Shown piece after piece: positions 9,170-17,802 of a DNA stretch of 64,000 nucleotides; position 1 is the first letter of the stretch; every line of letters starts with the position of its first letter. The stretch is from contig NZ_JAJOMA010000013.1 of assembly GCF_021129235.1 (NCBI RefSeq), positions 124,001 through 188,000 of the forward strand, written 5' to 3'. This stretch comes from Kineosporia mesophila. Lineage in GTDB: Bacteria; Actinomycetota; Actinomycetes; Actinomycetales; Kineosporiaceae. The notes under the pieces are model-generated. The model saw nothing but the letters and a program-made list of their open reading frames with translations. It ran no database searches and was not told the DNA's origin. A program made the position numbers and the translations under genes.

Positions 9170-10852
9170 ATGGCTGAGTTCGCATACTCCGATCTGCTTC
9201 CGACGACCCCGGACACCCAGACGCCCTACCGTCTGCTGAGCACCGACGGGGTCCGCACGATCGAGGCCGCCGGCCGGCAGTTCCTCGAGGTGTCGCCCGA
9301 CGCGCTCGCCCTGCTCGCCGACACCGCCATGCACGACATCGCGCACTACCTGCGCCCGGCCCACCTGGCCCAGCTGGCGCGCATTCTCGACGATCCCGAA
9401 GCCAGCCCCAACGACCGGTTCGTGGCCCTCGACCTGCTGCGCAACGCGAACGTGTCGGCGGGCGGCATCCTGCCGATGTGCCAGGACACGGGCACCGCGA
9501 TCGTGATGGGCAAACGGGGGACGCAGGTGCTCACCTCCCCGGGGGCGGTGTCCGACGAGGAGGCCCTCAGCCGGGGCATCCACAACGCCTACACCCGGCT
9601 CAACCTGCGGTACTCGCAGATGGCGCCGCTGACGATGTGGGACGAGAAGAACACCGGCACCAACCTCCCGGCGCAGATCGAGCTGTACTCCGACACCGAG
9701 CCCGGGCACGAGGCCGCCTACAAGTTCCTGTTCATGGCCAAGGGCGGTGGCAGCGCCAACAAGTCGTTCCTGTTCCAGGAGACCAAGGCGGTGCTGAACC
9801 CGGCCGGGATGATGAAGTTCCTGGACGAGAAGCTGCGATCGCTCGGCACGGCCGCCTGCCCGCCCTACCACCTGGCCATCGTGGTCGGCGGTACCAGTGC
9901 CGAGTTCGCCCTGAAGACAGCCAAGTACGCGAGCGCCAAGTACCTCGACAACCTCCCCACCGAGGGTTCGGCGACCGGTCACGCCTTCCGCGACCTCGAC
10001 CTGGAGCTTCAGGTGCTGGAGCTGACCCGGCAGTTCGGCATCGGTGCGCAGTTCGGCGGCAAGTACTTCTGCCACGACGTGCGGGTGGTGCGCCTGCCCC
10101 GGCACGGTGCCTCCTGCCCGGTGGCGATTGCCGTGTCGTGCAGCGCCGACCGTCAGGTGCTGGGCAAGATCACGGCCGAGGGCATCTTCCTGGAGCAGCT
10201 GGAGACCGAGCCGGCGCACTACCTGCCCGAGACCACCGACGAGCACCTGAACGACTCCGACGAGGCCGTGCGGATCGACCTGAACCGGCCGATGGCCGAA
10301 ATCCGCGCCGAACTCACGAAGTACCCGGTGAAGACCCGGCTCTCGCTGTCCGGGCCCCTGGTGGTGGCGCGGGACATCGCGCACGCCAAGATCAAGGAGC
10401 GTCTGGACGCGGGTGAGGAGATGCCTTCCTACCTGCGCGATCACGCGGTCTACTACGCCGGCCCGGCCAAGACCCCCGAGGGCTACGCGTCCGGCTCGTT
10501 CGGGCCCACCACCGCGGGCCGGATGGACAGCTACGTCGAGCAGTTCCAGGCGGCCGGCGGCTCGATGGTGATGCTGGCCAAGGGAAACCGCTCCGGCGCG
10601 GTCACATCGGCATGTGCCGCGCACGGAGGGTTCTACCTGGGCTCGATCGGTGGGCCGGCCGCCCGCCTGGCGCAGGACTGCATCCGTAAGGTTGAGGTGC
10701 TGGAGTACGCCGAGCTGGGCATGGAGGCCGTCTGGAAGATCGAGGTCGAGGACTTCCCGGCCTTCATCGTCGTGGACGACAAGGGCAACGACTTCTTCGC
10801 CGAGGTCACCAAGCCGATGGCGATGACGATCCAGCGCCGTCCCGGCATCTAG
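9170..10852 (+). CDS. Class I (4Fe-4S) fumarate hydratase
   Basis: This 560-residue fumarase fuses the N-terminal Fe-S catalytic region and the C-terminal fumarase beta region in one chain. Candidate cluster cysteines appear in PMCQDTGTA (near residue 104) and [15 protein letters not shown] (near 228), with a third in the VSCSADRQ region. The C-terminal part carries GPTTAGRMD and KGNRS. It catalyses fumarate/malate interconversion and is oxygen-sensitive in known homologues. With fumC nearby, the pair probably serves different oxygen or iron conditions (inference). Its stop overlaps the convergent kinase gene by four bases. Confidence 0.95.
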   Translation: MAEFAYSDLLPTTPDTQTPYRLLSTDGVRTIEAAGRQFLEVSPDALALLADTAMHDIAHYLRPAHLAQLARILDDPEASPNDRFVALDLLRNANVSAGGILPMCQDTGTAIVMGKRGTQVLTSPGAVSDEEALSRGIHNAYTRLNLRYSQMAPLTMWDEKNTGTNLPAQIELYSDTEPGHEAAYKFLFMAKGGGSANKSFLFQETKAVLNPAGMMKFLDEKLRSLGTAACPPYHLAIVVGGTSAEFALKTAKYASAKYLDNLPTEGSATGHAFRDLDLELQVLELTRQFGIGAQFGGKYFCHDVRVVRLPRHGASCPVAIAVSCSADRQVLGKITAEGIFLEQLETEPAHYLPETTDEHLNDSDEAVRIDLNRPMAEIRAELTKYPVKTRLSLSGPLVVARDIAHAKIKERLDAGEEMPSYLRDHAVYYAGPAKTPEGYASGSFGPTTAGRMDSYVEQFQAAGGSMVMLAKGNRSGAVTSACAAHGGFYLGSIGGPAARLAQDCIRKVEVLEYAELGMEAVWKIEVEDFPAFIVVDDKGNDFFAEVTKPMAMTIQRRPGI

Positions 10853-11769
10853 GGCTGGTAGGCGTCCAGCTCCCTGAGCGTCGGGGGCTGGGCGCCCGCC
10901 TGCGTGCACGTGTAGGCGGCGATCTTCACGGCATGGGTCAGCAAGGGGACGAGGTTCTCGGCCGGTTGTGTACGGAGCTGTCCGATGGTGGCGGCGTCGA
11001 GCAGGCCGGCCCGGTCGAGGCCGTGCAGCAGACCACTCATCAGTGAGTCGCCGGCGCCGACCGTGTCCGCCACGGTGATCTTCGGGGCCGCGACCTCCAC
11101 GATGCCGGTGGCCGTCACCCCGACCGCGCCGGCGCCCCCGCGGGTGAGTACGACCAGCGCCGGGCCGCTCGCCCGCCAGGCCTCGACCACCTGCAGCGGG
11201 TCGGCGCCGGGGGTGAGCCATTCCAGGTCCTCGTCGCTGACCTTGACCACGTCCGAGGCCCGCACGATGCGCTCGATCCGTTCCCGGGCGGCCTCCCGCG
11301 AGCCCATCAGCGCCGGCCGCGCATTCGGGTCGTACGAGATCACCACCCGGTCCGCGTTCTTCTCGACCAGCCGCAGCACGTCGTCGCCGCCGGGAGAGAG
11401 CGTGGCCGCGATCGAGCCGGTGTGGATGGCCCTGGTCGCGGGGCTGACAACGATGTCAGACAGGGCCCAGTGCAGCGCGAAGTCGTAGCTGGCGACCCCT
11501 TCGGCGTCCAGCCGCGCGGTGGCGGTGGACGTCGCGTCCGGCGTGATCGACCCCTCTGTCAGTTCCACCCCGGAACCCCGCAGGTGATCGACGATCGAAC
11601 GGCCCCGCGCGTCGTCACCGATCCGGGTCAGCAGCCGGGTGTCGACCCCGAGCCGGGCCAGGCCGAGGGCCACGTTGGCGGGGCTGCCCCCGGGATGCTC
11701 CACCGGGGGTCGCCCCGGCGCATGAACGATGTCGACCAGAGCCTCACCGATGACCAGAACCTCGTCCAA
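10849..11769 (-). CDS. PfkB-family carbohydrate kinase
   Basis: This 306-residue ribokinase-fold sugar kinase shows both family signatures: [17 protein letters not shown] near residue 25 and [14 protein letters not shown] near 240, where GAGD supplies the catalytic base. Substrate specificity (fructose-like is common in this subfamily) cannot be read from sequence. TTG 11769 was chosen because AGGAGG lies about five bases upstream and conserved sequence ([12 protein letters not shown]) begins immediately. In many actinobacteria a glpX gene occupies the region between fumarase and DUF4245; here this kinase is found instead. Confidence 0.88.
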   Translation of the reverse strand: MDEVLVIGEALVDIVHAPGRPPVEHPGGSPANVALGLARLGVDTRLLTRIGDDARGRSIVDHLRGSGVELTEGSITPDATSTATARLDAEGVASYDFALHWALSDIVVSPATRAIHTGSIAATLSPGGDDVLRLVEKNADRVVISYDPNARPALMGSREAARERIERIVRASDVVKVSDEDLEWLTPGADPLQVVEAWRASGPALVVLTRGGAGAVGVTATGIVEVAAPKITVADTVGAGDSLMSGLLHGLDRAGLLDAATIGQLRTQPAENLVPLLTHAVKIAAYTCTQAGAQPPTLRELDAYQP

Positions 11770-11918
11770 CGCCGCCTCCTCGCGATCACGGGGCCACCCT
11801 TGAGCCCCGCACCAGGCTAAGGCCACCAGCCCCCTCGAAAACCCACGCAAGATCGGCCGGGAGCGTGTCGGGACCACCCGGTTACGCGTTTACGGGCCGG
11901 GGGCGCGACCATAGGTAC

Positions 11919-12548
11919 GTGACCGAGACGCCCAGCACCAGCACACCGGCCTCGTCCTCCCAGGCAGCGGCACCGGCGCAGGTCGTCGGGTCGGCGGCGG
12001 ACCGCAGTGCGGAGCACCGCCGCGCATCCATGAGCACCCGCCCGCGCGACATGATCATCTCGATGGCGGTCATCGTCGGCATCGTGCTCGTGCTGCTGCT
12101 GCTCGTGCCCCGCCCCAACCAGATCCCCACGCGCGACATCAACGTCGCCTCGGCCGCTCTCGGCGCGCAGCCCTCGGTGGGCTTCACCCCGGTGCAGCCC
12201 GACGTGCCGCAGGGCTGGACCCCCCGCGCCGCCGGCCTGGAGACCGGCACCACCAACAACATCGCCACCTGGCAGCTGACCTACACCACCCCGAGTGGCA
12301 CGTACGCCGGTGTGCAGCAGGCCCAGAACGTCACCGAGGCCTGGGAGTCCCGGCAGGTCACCGACGGCAAGGAGACCGGCACCGAGACCATCGGCGGGGT
12401 CGAATGGGTCGTGCGCAGCCGCACCGACCGCGGCACCATCAGCCTGGTCCACCGCGGTGACGACGACATCACCACCATCGTCACCGGCACCGCCGCCGAA
12501 CTGGAGATGGACCAGTTCGCCACGGCCGTTGCCACCGCCCTGAAGTAA
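11919..12548 (+). CDS. DUF4245 family membrane-anchored protein
   Basis: This 209-residue protein has a disordered, Ala/Ser-rich N-terminus, one membrane segment (residues ~46-65, MIISMAVIVGIVLVLLLLVP) and an extracytoplasmic domain of the DUF4245 type, including GVEWVVRSRTDRGTISLVHR. The family's function is unknown; it is conserved next to exonuclease VII and glpX/fumarase genes in Actinobacteria. GTG 11919 is taken as the start because the preceding codons are arginine-rich and unlike protein. Its stop codon is immediately followed, in the same frame, by a headless TetR gene. Confidence 0.85.
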   Translation: MTETPSTSTPASSSQAAAPAQVVGSAADRSAEHRRASMSTRPRDMIISMAVIVGIVLVLLLLVPRPNQIPTRDINVASAALGAQPSVGFTPVQPDVPQGWTPRAAGLETGTTNNIATWQLTYTTPSGTYAGVQQAQNVTEAWESRQVTDGKETGTETIGGVEWVVRSRTDRGTISLVHRGDDDITTIVTGTAAELEMDQFATAVATALK

Positions 12549-13010
12549 CCCGCCCCGCGGCGCTACTTCCCCACCCACCAGCTGCTGCTCGCGGCCATCG
12601 CCAAGTCCGGCCTCACCGATCTCACGGCGCTGATGGAGCGGGTCTTCACCGGCCCGCAGCCGGCCCGGGAACGTCTGCGGGCCGCGGCGCACGAGTACGT
12701 CGGCTTCGCTCAGGCCCGGCCGGAGATGTTCCGCCTGATCTTCCGTCACGACCTGCACCGGGGCAGCGGTTACTCGCTGCGCGTGGTCTGGCTGCCCCTG
12801 CTGGACGCGATGGCGGCCATGGTCGCCGACGCCGCACCGGCGGTGGACGATCCCCGCGAGCACGGCCTGCTGATCTGGACCCACGTGCACGGCATCGCCA
12901 CCTTCGCGGCCGGTCTCACGCTGGAACCGGTTCTCACGCTGGAACCGGCCGGGCTCGACACTCAGATCGACTCCCTGGTCGAGAAAGCCGTGCGGGCCCA
13001 GCTGGCCTAG
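12549..13010 (+). pseudogene. TetR-family regulator, N-terminal DNA-binding part missing
   Basis: Directly after the DUF4245 stop the same frame reads RRYFPTHQLLLAAIAKSGLTDLTALMERV and continues with a TetR C-terminal effector domain (EYVGFAQARPEMFRLIFRHDL, then WTHVHGIATFAAG). YFPTHQLLL is the usual end of a TetR helix-turn-helix, so about 40 N-terminal residues and the start are gone. A start at ATG 12633 would leave a domain with no DNA binding. The junction at 12549 suggests a deletion or recombination that placed DUF4245 against the TetR body. It overlaps xseB by four bases at the 3' end. It is probably non-functional. Confidence 0.75.
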
Positions 13011-13279
13011 TCGTCCTCGGCGGGCAGCCGGGCGTCCAGCTTGGCCTGCGCCCCGGCCAGCCAGGTCTCGCAGCGCCGGGCCAGGGCCTCGCCGCGCTCC
13101 CACAGAGCCAGCGACTCCTCCAGTGTCTCGGCCCCGCTCTCCAGCCGCCGGACCACCCCGACCAGCTCGTCCCGGGCCTGCTCGTACGACAGCTCCGCCA
13201 GTTCGGCGTCGAGAGCAGCCGCCTCGGCCGCCGCCTTCTCGAGCGGGTCGTCGTCGGTCTTCTTCGGGCTGGGCGTCAC
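13007..13279 (-). CDS. xseB: Exodeoxyribonuclease VII small subunit
   Basis: This 90-residue protein matches the helical-hairpin small subunit that binds XseA to form exonuclease VII, a bidirectional single-strand DNA nuclease. The core [37 protein letters not shown] is characteristic. The unusual feature is its position: xseA lies 717 bases upstream, with two other genes between, whereas the subunits are normally adjacent. A ribosome site is not obvious, so expression may depend on the intervening genes. Confidence 0.93.
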   Translation of the reverse strand: MTPSPKKTDDDPLEKAAAEAAALDAELAELSYEQARDELVGVVRRLESGAETLEESLALWERGEALARRCETWLAGAQAKLDARLPAEDD

Positions 13280-13312
13280 GACGACGACCCTATCCGGCCG
13301 GGTCGGGTTGTC

Positions 13313-13663
13313 TCAGGCTTCAATCAGTGGCTTGGTGCTGGCCCGGTCCAGGCGGAACTCCACCAACCCGGCGGCCACCGGAGCGGCTTCCCAGTTCGGG
13401 GTGCTCGCGCCCGTCGCGTGTATCGCGGCACGAATCCATGAGAAGCCTTCTGCCGCGGCCTGCTCGGGTGATGAGGCGTCGACCGTCACTTCGATCTCGA
13501 CGGTGCGAGCGGCCAGGTCGGCCCCCAGGCTGAAGTCGAGCAGAGCCTCGTTCCCCAGTTCCTGTGCGGCCAGGGCCTCGGCCACTTCCTCCAGGTGGGT
13601 GCTCAGCGTCGCGTCGTCTTCGGGCGTGCTGACAGACAGGCCCAGGTGCAGCTCGTACATCAT
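13313..13663 (-). CDS. Unknown protein, candidate antitoxin partner of the HicA-like gene
   Basis: This 116-residue acidic protein begins MMYELHLGLSVSTPEDD. It has alternating beta/helix character, a terminal SWIRAAIHATGAS segment and no recognisable DNA-binding motif. Its ATG at 13663 overlaps the TGA of the upstream gene (ATGA), indicating translational coupling. AAGGAAAAGG lies upstream. It is not recognised as a known family. The antitoxin role is inferred only from the overlap, size and partner. The two genes sit between xseA and xseB. Confidence 0.6.
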   Translation of the reverse strand: MMYELHLGLSVSTPEDDATLSTHLEEVAEALAAQELGNEALLDFSLGADLAARTVEIEVTVDASSPEQAAAEGFSWIRAAIHATGASTPNWEAAPVAAGLVEFRLDRASTKPLIEA

Positions 13664-13890
13664 GAGACCTTTTCCTTCCAGCAACCGGTGCGCTCCAACC
13701 ACTTGCGTAGGTTCAGTGCGTACCTGGGGTTCGACGGCGTCTTGTGGACCCACTTGATGTGTTTGCCGCACATCGGGCACATGAGCCGCCAGATGTTGTT
13801 GTTCTTGTTGTATTCGACTGGCCAGTTGCGAGCTTCAGCGTCTTGCAGAACTTGCTCAATCTCTGGCACCCCGTGCCGAGGCCGACCCAT
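13660..13890 (-). CDS. Small Cys-containing HicA-like protein, candidate toxin
   Basis: This 76-residue basic protein has the order helix (EIEQVLQDAEARNW), strands (NNNIWRLMCPMCGKHIKW), TPSNP turn, then helix (RYALNLRKWLERTGCW). That order resembles HicA-type double-stranded-RNA-binding-fold toxins, but the usual catalytic Gly-x-His is not clearly present; a CPMCGKH motif and WVHKT supply candidate histidines. The ATG at 13890 has AGGA eight bases upstream; ATG 13905 is an alternative. Base composition is clearly more AT-rich than its neighbours, suggesting acquisition. It overlaps the next gene by four bases. The toxin function is a hypothesis. Confidence 0.6.
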   Translation of the reverse strand: MGRPRHGVPEIEQVLQDAEARNWPVEYNKNNNIWRLMCPMCGKHIKWVHKTPSNPRYALNLRKWLERTGCWKEKVS

Positions 13891-13995
13891 CGATACCGTC
13901 CTCATCGTAATCGCTTGAACCGTGCAAGTCCCCTCGGGGAAGGGAAAATACCGTCAAATGATTGCTTTGAGTAGTTAAGCAAGTTCGCGGGGTGA

Positions 13996-15252
13996 CTACT
14001 GGGTCTCTTGTGTTTGCCGGGTGACCTCGGCCGCGAACTCGCCTTCGTGCACGCGGATGCGCAGGGGGTCGCCGGGGGAGATCTCGCCGGCCGAGCGCAC
14101 CACCTGACCGCCCGGCTCGCTGACCACGGCGTAGCCACGTTCCATCGTGGCCAGGGGGGAGAGGGCCCGGACCCGCTGACGCAGGTGGTCGACGTCCTGG
14201 TGGGCGTGGGAGAGACGGTTGGCCAGGGCCCGCGCGGCCCGTTCCCGCTGATTTGTGATCAGGTCGGACTGGGCCGTGAGCAGCCGATGCGGATCGGCGA
14301 GCACCGGTCGGGAGCGCAGCGAGGCGATCGTCGCGACCTCGCGCTGCAGCCGCGAGGTCACGGCCTGGCGAGCCCGGCGCCGGGTCTGGCGGATGCCGTC
14401 GAGCTCGGCCTTCATGTCGGGCACGATCCGCTTGCCCGCGTCGGTGGGGGTCGAGGCGGCGAGGTCGGCCACCAGGTCGAGGAGGGGTTTGTCCACCTCG
14501 TGGCCGATCGCGCTGACGATCGGCGTGCGGCACGCCGAGACCACGCGGAGCAGGGCCTCGTTGCTGAAGGGGAGCAGATCCTCCACCGAGCCGCCGCCGC
14601 GGGCGACGACCACGACGTCCACCATCGGATCGGCATCCAGCGAGCGCAGGGCGCCCACGACGTCCTCCACCGCTTTCGGGCCCTGCACCGCGACCGCGCG
14701 GATCTCGAAACGTACCGCGGGCCACCGGCGCCGGGCGTTCTCCACCACGTCGCGCTCGGCGGCCGAGGCCCGGCCACAGATCAGGCCGACGACGTTCGGC
14801 AGGAATGGCAGGGGGCGCTTGCGGTCGGCCGAGAACAGCCCCTCGGCGGTGAGCAGGCGCCGCAGATGCTCCAGCTGGGCGAGGAGTTCCCCGACCCCGA
14901 CCGGGCGGATCTGCTCGGCGAACAGGCTGAGCGAGCCCCGGCGGGGGAAGAGCTGGGCGCGGGCGCGCATGACCACCCGGGACCCGTCCTGCAGCGGGGT
15001 GGGCAGCGCGTCGAGCACCCGCACGTGCACGGACACGTTGAAGGAGAGGTCGACATCCGGGTCGCGCAGCGTGAGGTAGCAGGTGGTCTGGCCGGGTCGG
15101 CGCGTGAGCTGCACCACCTGACCCTCCACCCAGACCACGGGTGACCTGGACACATAGTCGGTGAGCTTGGACGACAGCAGGCGCACCGGCCAGGGCTGTT
15201 CCGCTGTGGTCTCACCCGCCGTAGCCGGGATCTTCCGGGGCGTATTGCTCAC
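13996..15252 (-). CDS. xseA: Exodeoxyribonuclease VII large subunit
   Basis: This 418-residue protein is the catalytic subunit of exonuclease VII. It has an N-terminal OB-fold (residues ~20-115, [25 protein letters not shown], split across strands), a catalytic core with [17 protein letters not shown] and [17 protein letters not shown], and a C-terminal helical region for XseB binding. It lacks a fused XseB. It is divergent from ispH, with 54 bases between, as in many actinobacteria. The next gene downstream on its strand is the candidate toxin-like gene rather than xseB. Confidence 0.95.
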   Translation of the reverse strand: MSNTPRKIPATAGETTAEQPWPVRLLSSKLTDYVSRSPVVWVEGQVVQLTRRPGQTTCYLTLRDPDVDLSFNVSVHVRVLDALPTPLQDGSRVVMRARAQLFPRRGSLSLFAEQIRPVGVGELLAQLEHLRRLLTAEGLFSADRKRPLPFLPNVVGLICGRASAAERDVVENARRRWPAVRFEIRAVAVQGPKAVEDVVGALRSLDADPMVDVVVVARGGGSVEDLLPFSNEALLRVVSACRTPIVSAIGHEVDKPLLDLVADLAASTPTDAGKRIVPDMKAELDGIRQTRRRARQAVTSRLQREVATIASLRSRPVLADPHRLLTAQSDLITNQRERAARALANRLSHAHQDVDHLRQRVRALSPLATMERGYAVVSEPGGQVVRSAGEISPGDPLRIRVHEGEFAAEVTRQTQETQ

Positions 15253-15306
15253 CCGATCACGCTAGCCCACAGCGGACTCTCCCGATTCGCGACTTACCAT
15301 GGAGTC

Positions 15307-16326
15307 GTGACTGCATCGAGCATCGCCTCCACGGCCCCCACGTCCGACGGCGCGCCCGCCGCCACCAAGCGGGTCCTGCTGGCCTCCCCGCGCGGCTACT
15401 GCGCCGGTGTGGACCGGGCCGTCGTGGCGGTCGAGAAGGCCCTGGAGGTCCACGGGGCCCCGGTGTACGTGCGCAAGGAGATCGTGCACAACCGGCATGT
15501 CGTCACCTCGCTCGAGAACAAGGGCGCGATCTTCGTCAACGAGACCGACGCGGTGCCCGAGGGCGCCATCGTCATCTTCTCCGCCCACGGCGTGTCACCG
15601 GCCGTGCGGGAGGCCGCCGACCGGCGCCTGCTGAAGACCATCGACGCGACCTGTCCGCTGGTCACGAAGGTGCACAAGGAGGCCGTCCGGTTCGCCGACG
15701 GCGACTTCGACATCCTGCTGATCGGTCACACCGGTCACGAAGAGGTCGAGGGCACGGCCGGTGAGGCCCCCGAGCACATCCAGATCGTCAACAGCCCCGA
15801 CGACGTGGACAACATCGAGGTCCGCGACCCGGACAAGGTGGTCTGGCTTTCCCAGACCACGCTCTCGGTCGACGAGACCATGGAGACCGTGCGCCGCCTG
15901 CGGCAGAAGTTCCCCAACCTGCAGAACCCGCCGAGCGACGACATCTGCTACGCCACGCAGAACCGGCAGGTCGCGGTGAAGAAGATCGCTCCCGAGGCCG
16001 ACCTGGTCATCGTGGTCGGCTCGCGCAACTCCTCCAACTCGGTGCGCCTGGTCGAGGTCGCGCTGGAGTACGGCGCCCAGGCCTCCTACCGGGTCGACTT
16101 CGCCACCGAGATCGACGAGGCCTGGCTGGAGGGCGTCAATACCGTCGGCGTCACCTCGGGCGCCTCGGTGCCGGAGATCCTGGTGCAGGACGTGCTGGCC
16201 TGGCTGGCCGAGCGGGGCTACGGCCAGACCGAAGAGGTCGTCACCGCGCACGAAGACCTGATGTTCTCGCTGCCGCGCGAGCTGCACCGTGACATCAAGG
16301 CGAAGGCCAAGGCCGCGCAGGGCTGA
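15307..16326 (+). CDS. ispH: 4-hydroxy-3-methylbut-2-enyl diphosphate reductase
   Basis: This 339-residue Fe-S enzyme carries out the last step of the MEP pathway, reducing HMBPP to IPP and DMAPP. Cluster cysteines are visible at Cys32 ([12 protein letters not shown]), in DATCPLVTK and in [10 protein letters not shown], all conserved in the family, with [10 protein letters not shown] and VGSRNSSNS for substrate binding. GTG 15307 follows TGGAG. It shares the divergent control region with xseA. The product feeds prenyl diphosphate synthesis, to which the truncated cis-prenyltransferase gene at the window start also belongs. Confidence 0.97.
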   Translation: MTASSIASTAPTSDGAPAATKRVLLASPRGYCAGVDRAVVAVEKALEVHGAPVYVRKEIVHNRHVVTSLENKGAIFVNETDAVPEGAIVIFSAHGVSPAVREAADRRLLKTIDATCPLVTKVHKEAVRFADGDFDILLIGHTGHEEVEGTAGEAPEHIQIVNSPDDVDNIEVRDPDKVVWLSQTTLSVDETMETVRRLRQKFPNLQNPPSDDICYATQNRQVAVKKIAPEADLVIVVGSRNSSNSVRLVEVALEYGAQASYRVDFATEIDEAWLEGVNTVGVTSGASVPEILVQDVLAWLAERGYGQTEEVVTAHEDLMFSLPRELHRDIKAKAKAAQG

Positions 16327-16360
16327 GCCTCTCGTCCCGAAAGCTTCTCGTCCTGAAGGT

Positions 16361-16388
16361 GCCGCGTTGTCCGACCGGACGGCGCGGC
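16361..16388 (+). terminator. Possible hairpin after ispH
   Basis: GCCGCG...GTCCG and GGAC...CGCGGC form an interrupted stem about 35 bases after the ispH stop, followed by TCTTCCGCTTT. It is a weak terminator candidate. Confidence 0.4.
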
Positions 16389-16476
16389 TCTTCCGCTTTG
16401 CCATGGCCCGCCCGAAAGACCCGTGTTCTGATGGGGGCGTCCGTTCGCCGTCGTTCGACGAAGAGGTTGATCGCAG

Positions 16477-17694
16477 ATGGCAGGCAACAGAGGCGTTGCG
16501 TACGTGGGCCCCGGCAAGGTCGAGGTCCAGGACATCGACTACCCGAAACTGGAACTACAAGACGGCCCCGGGGTGCACCCCGACAACATCGGCCGGAAAT
16601 GCCGTCACGGCGTCATTCTCAAGGTCGCCGTGACGAACATCTGCGGCAGTGATCAGCACATGGTCAGAGGCCGCACCACCGCCCCGCCCAATCTCGTGCT
16701 CGGGCACGAGATCCTCGGTGAGGTGGCGGAAGTCGGGCCCGACGTGGAGTTCCTCAAGGTCGGTGACCTGGTCTCCACGCCGTTCAACATCGCCTGCGGG
16801 CGCTGCCGCAACTGCAAGGAGGGCAAGACCGGGATCTGCCTCACGGTGAATCCCGCCCGCCCGGGCGCGGCCTACGGGTACGTCGACATGGGTGGCTGGG
16901 TCGGTGGGCAGGCCGAGTACGTGATGGTGCCCTACGCCGACTTCAACCTGCTGCGCTTCCCCGACAAGGACCAGGCGCTGGCCAAGCTCACCGACCTCAC
17001 GATGCTGTCGGACATCTTCCCGACCGGCTACCACGGAGCGGTCTCCGCGGGCGTGAAACCCGGCTCCACGGTGTACATCGCGGGTGCCGGTCCGGTCGGC
17101 CTGGCGGCCGCCGCGGGGGCTCAGCTGCTCGGTGCGGCTGTAGTCGTCGTGGGTGACCTGAACGAGGAACGGCTCGCCCAGGCCCGGAGTTTCGGCTGCG
17201 AGACGGTCGACGTGTCCAAGGGTGATCCGAAAGACCAGATCCTTCAGATCCTCGGTGTTCCGGAGGTCGACTGCGGAGTGGACGCGGTCGGTTTCGAGGC
17301 CCGTGGGCACGGGGAAGGCGCTTCCGGGGAAGCCCCCGCCACGGTGCTGAACTCGCTGATGGAGATCACCGCCGCCGGTGGGGCCCTGGGTATTCCGGGG
17401 CTTTACGTCACCGGAGACCCCGGAGGTATCGACGAGGCGGCCAAGATCGGCTCGTTGTCCCTGAGTCTCGGTACCGGCTGGGCCAAGTCGCTGTCGTTCG
17501 TCACCGGTCAGTGCCCGGTGATGAAGTACAACTACGGGCTCATGCAGGCGATCCTCAACGACAAGGTGCAGATTGCCGAGGCGGTCAACGCCACGGTCAT
17601 CTCCCTCGACGAGGCGCCGGAGGGGTACGCCGATTTCGACAAGGGCGCCGCGAAGAAGTTCGTGATCGATCCGCACGGCATGGTTTCCGCCTGA
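16477..17694 (+). CDS. fdhA: Glutathione-independent formaldehyde dehydrogenase, zinc-dependent
   Basis: This 405-residue medium-chain dehydrogenase oxidises formaldehyde with NAD and no added thiol in characterised homologues. Catalytic zinc ligands are Cys56 (NICGSDQHM) and His76 (GHEILGEV). The structural zinc set is in CGRCRNCKEGKTGIC near residues 108-121. The Rossmann fold begins at VYIAGAGPVGLAAAA. The extra loop CLTVNPARPGAAYGY is typical of the fdhA branch rather than generic alcohol dehydrogenases. It is monocistronic with its own terminator. It may complement mycothiol-dependent detoxification. Confidence 0.92.
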   Translation: MAGNRGVAYVGPGKVEVQDIDYPKLELQDGPGVHPDNIGRKCRHGVILKVAVTNICGSDQHMVRGRTTAPPNLVLGHEILGEVAEVGPDVEFLKVGDLVSTPFNIACGRCRNCKEGKTGICLTVNPARPGAAYGYVDMGGWVGGQAEYVMVPYADFNLLRFPDKDQALAKLTDLTMLSDIFPTGYHGAVSAGVKPGSTVYIAGAGPVGLAAAAGAQLLGAAVVVVGDLNEERLAQARSFGCETVDVSKGDPKDQILQILGVPEVDCGVDAVGFEARGHGEGASGEAPATVLNSLMEITAAGGALGIPGLYVTGDPGGIDEAAKIGSLSLSLGTGWAKSLSFVTGQCPVMKYNYGLMQAILNDKVQIAEAVNATVISLDEAPEGYADFDKGAAKKFVIDPHGMVSA

Positions 17695-17696
17695 GA

Positions 17697-17735
17697 TATC
17701 GGGGTGGTCGCCTTTCGTCGGCGACCACCCCGATA
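17697..17735 (+). terminator. 16-bp stem terminator after fdhA
   Basis: TATCGGGGTGGTCGCC and its exact complement flank a seven-base loop three bases after the stop codon. Confidence 0.85.
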
Positions 17736-17741
17736 ACCGTT

Positions 17742-17778
17742 GCTTTGAGGACGAGGTGGTGGCCTGCGTCCTCAAAGC
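17742..17778. repeat. TTGAGGACG dyad, copy 1
   Basis: GCTTTGAGGACG and CGTCCTCAAAGC form a perfect 12-base dyad with a 13-base spacer, between the convergent fdhA and DJ-1 fusion genes. The same TTGAGGACG/CGTCCTCAA arms recur at 30467 and 31372, each time at gene 3' ends, so it probably acts as a terminator for the leftward gene. Confidence 0.8.
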
Positions 17779-17802
17779 CGGGTTCTCGTCGGGCCGGGTC
17801 GG

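Noticed and set aside
13664-13780. N-terminal extension of the 116-residue protein to base 13780
   Set aside because: The extension overlaps the HicA-like gene out of frame, and the ATGA overlap with ribosome site supports the start at 13663.
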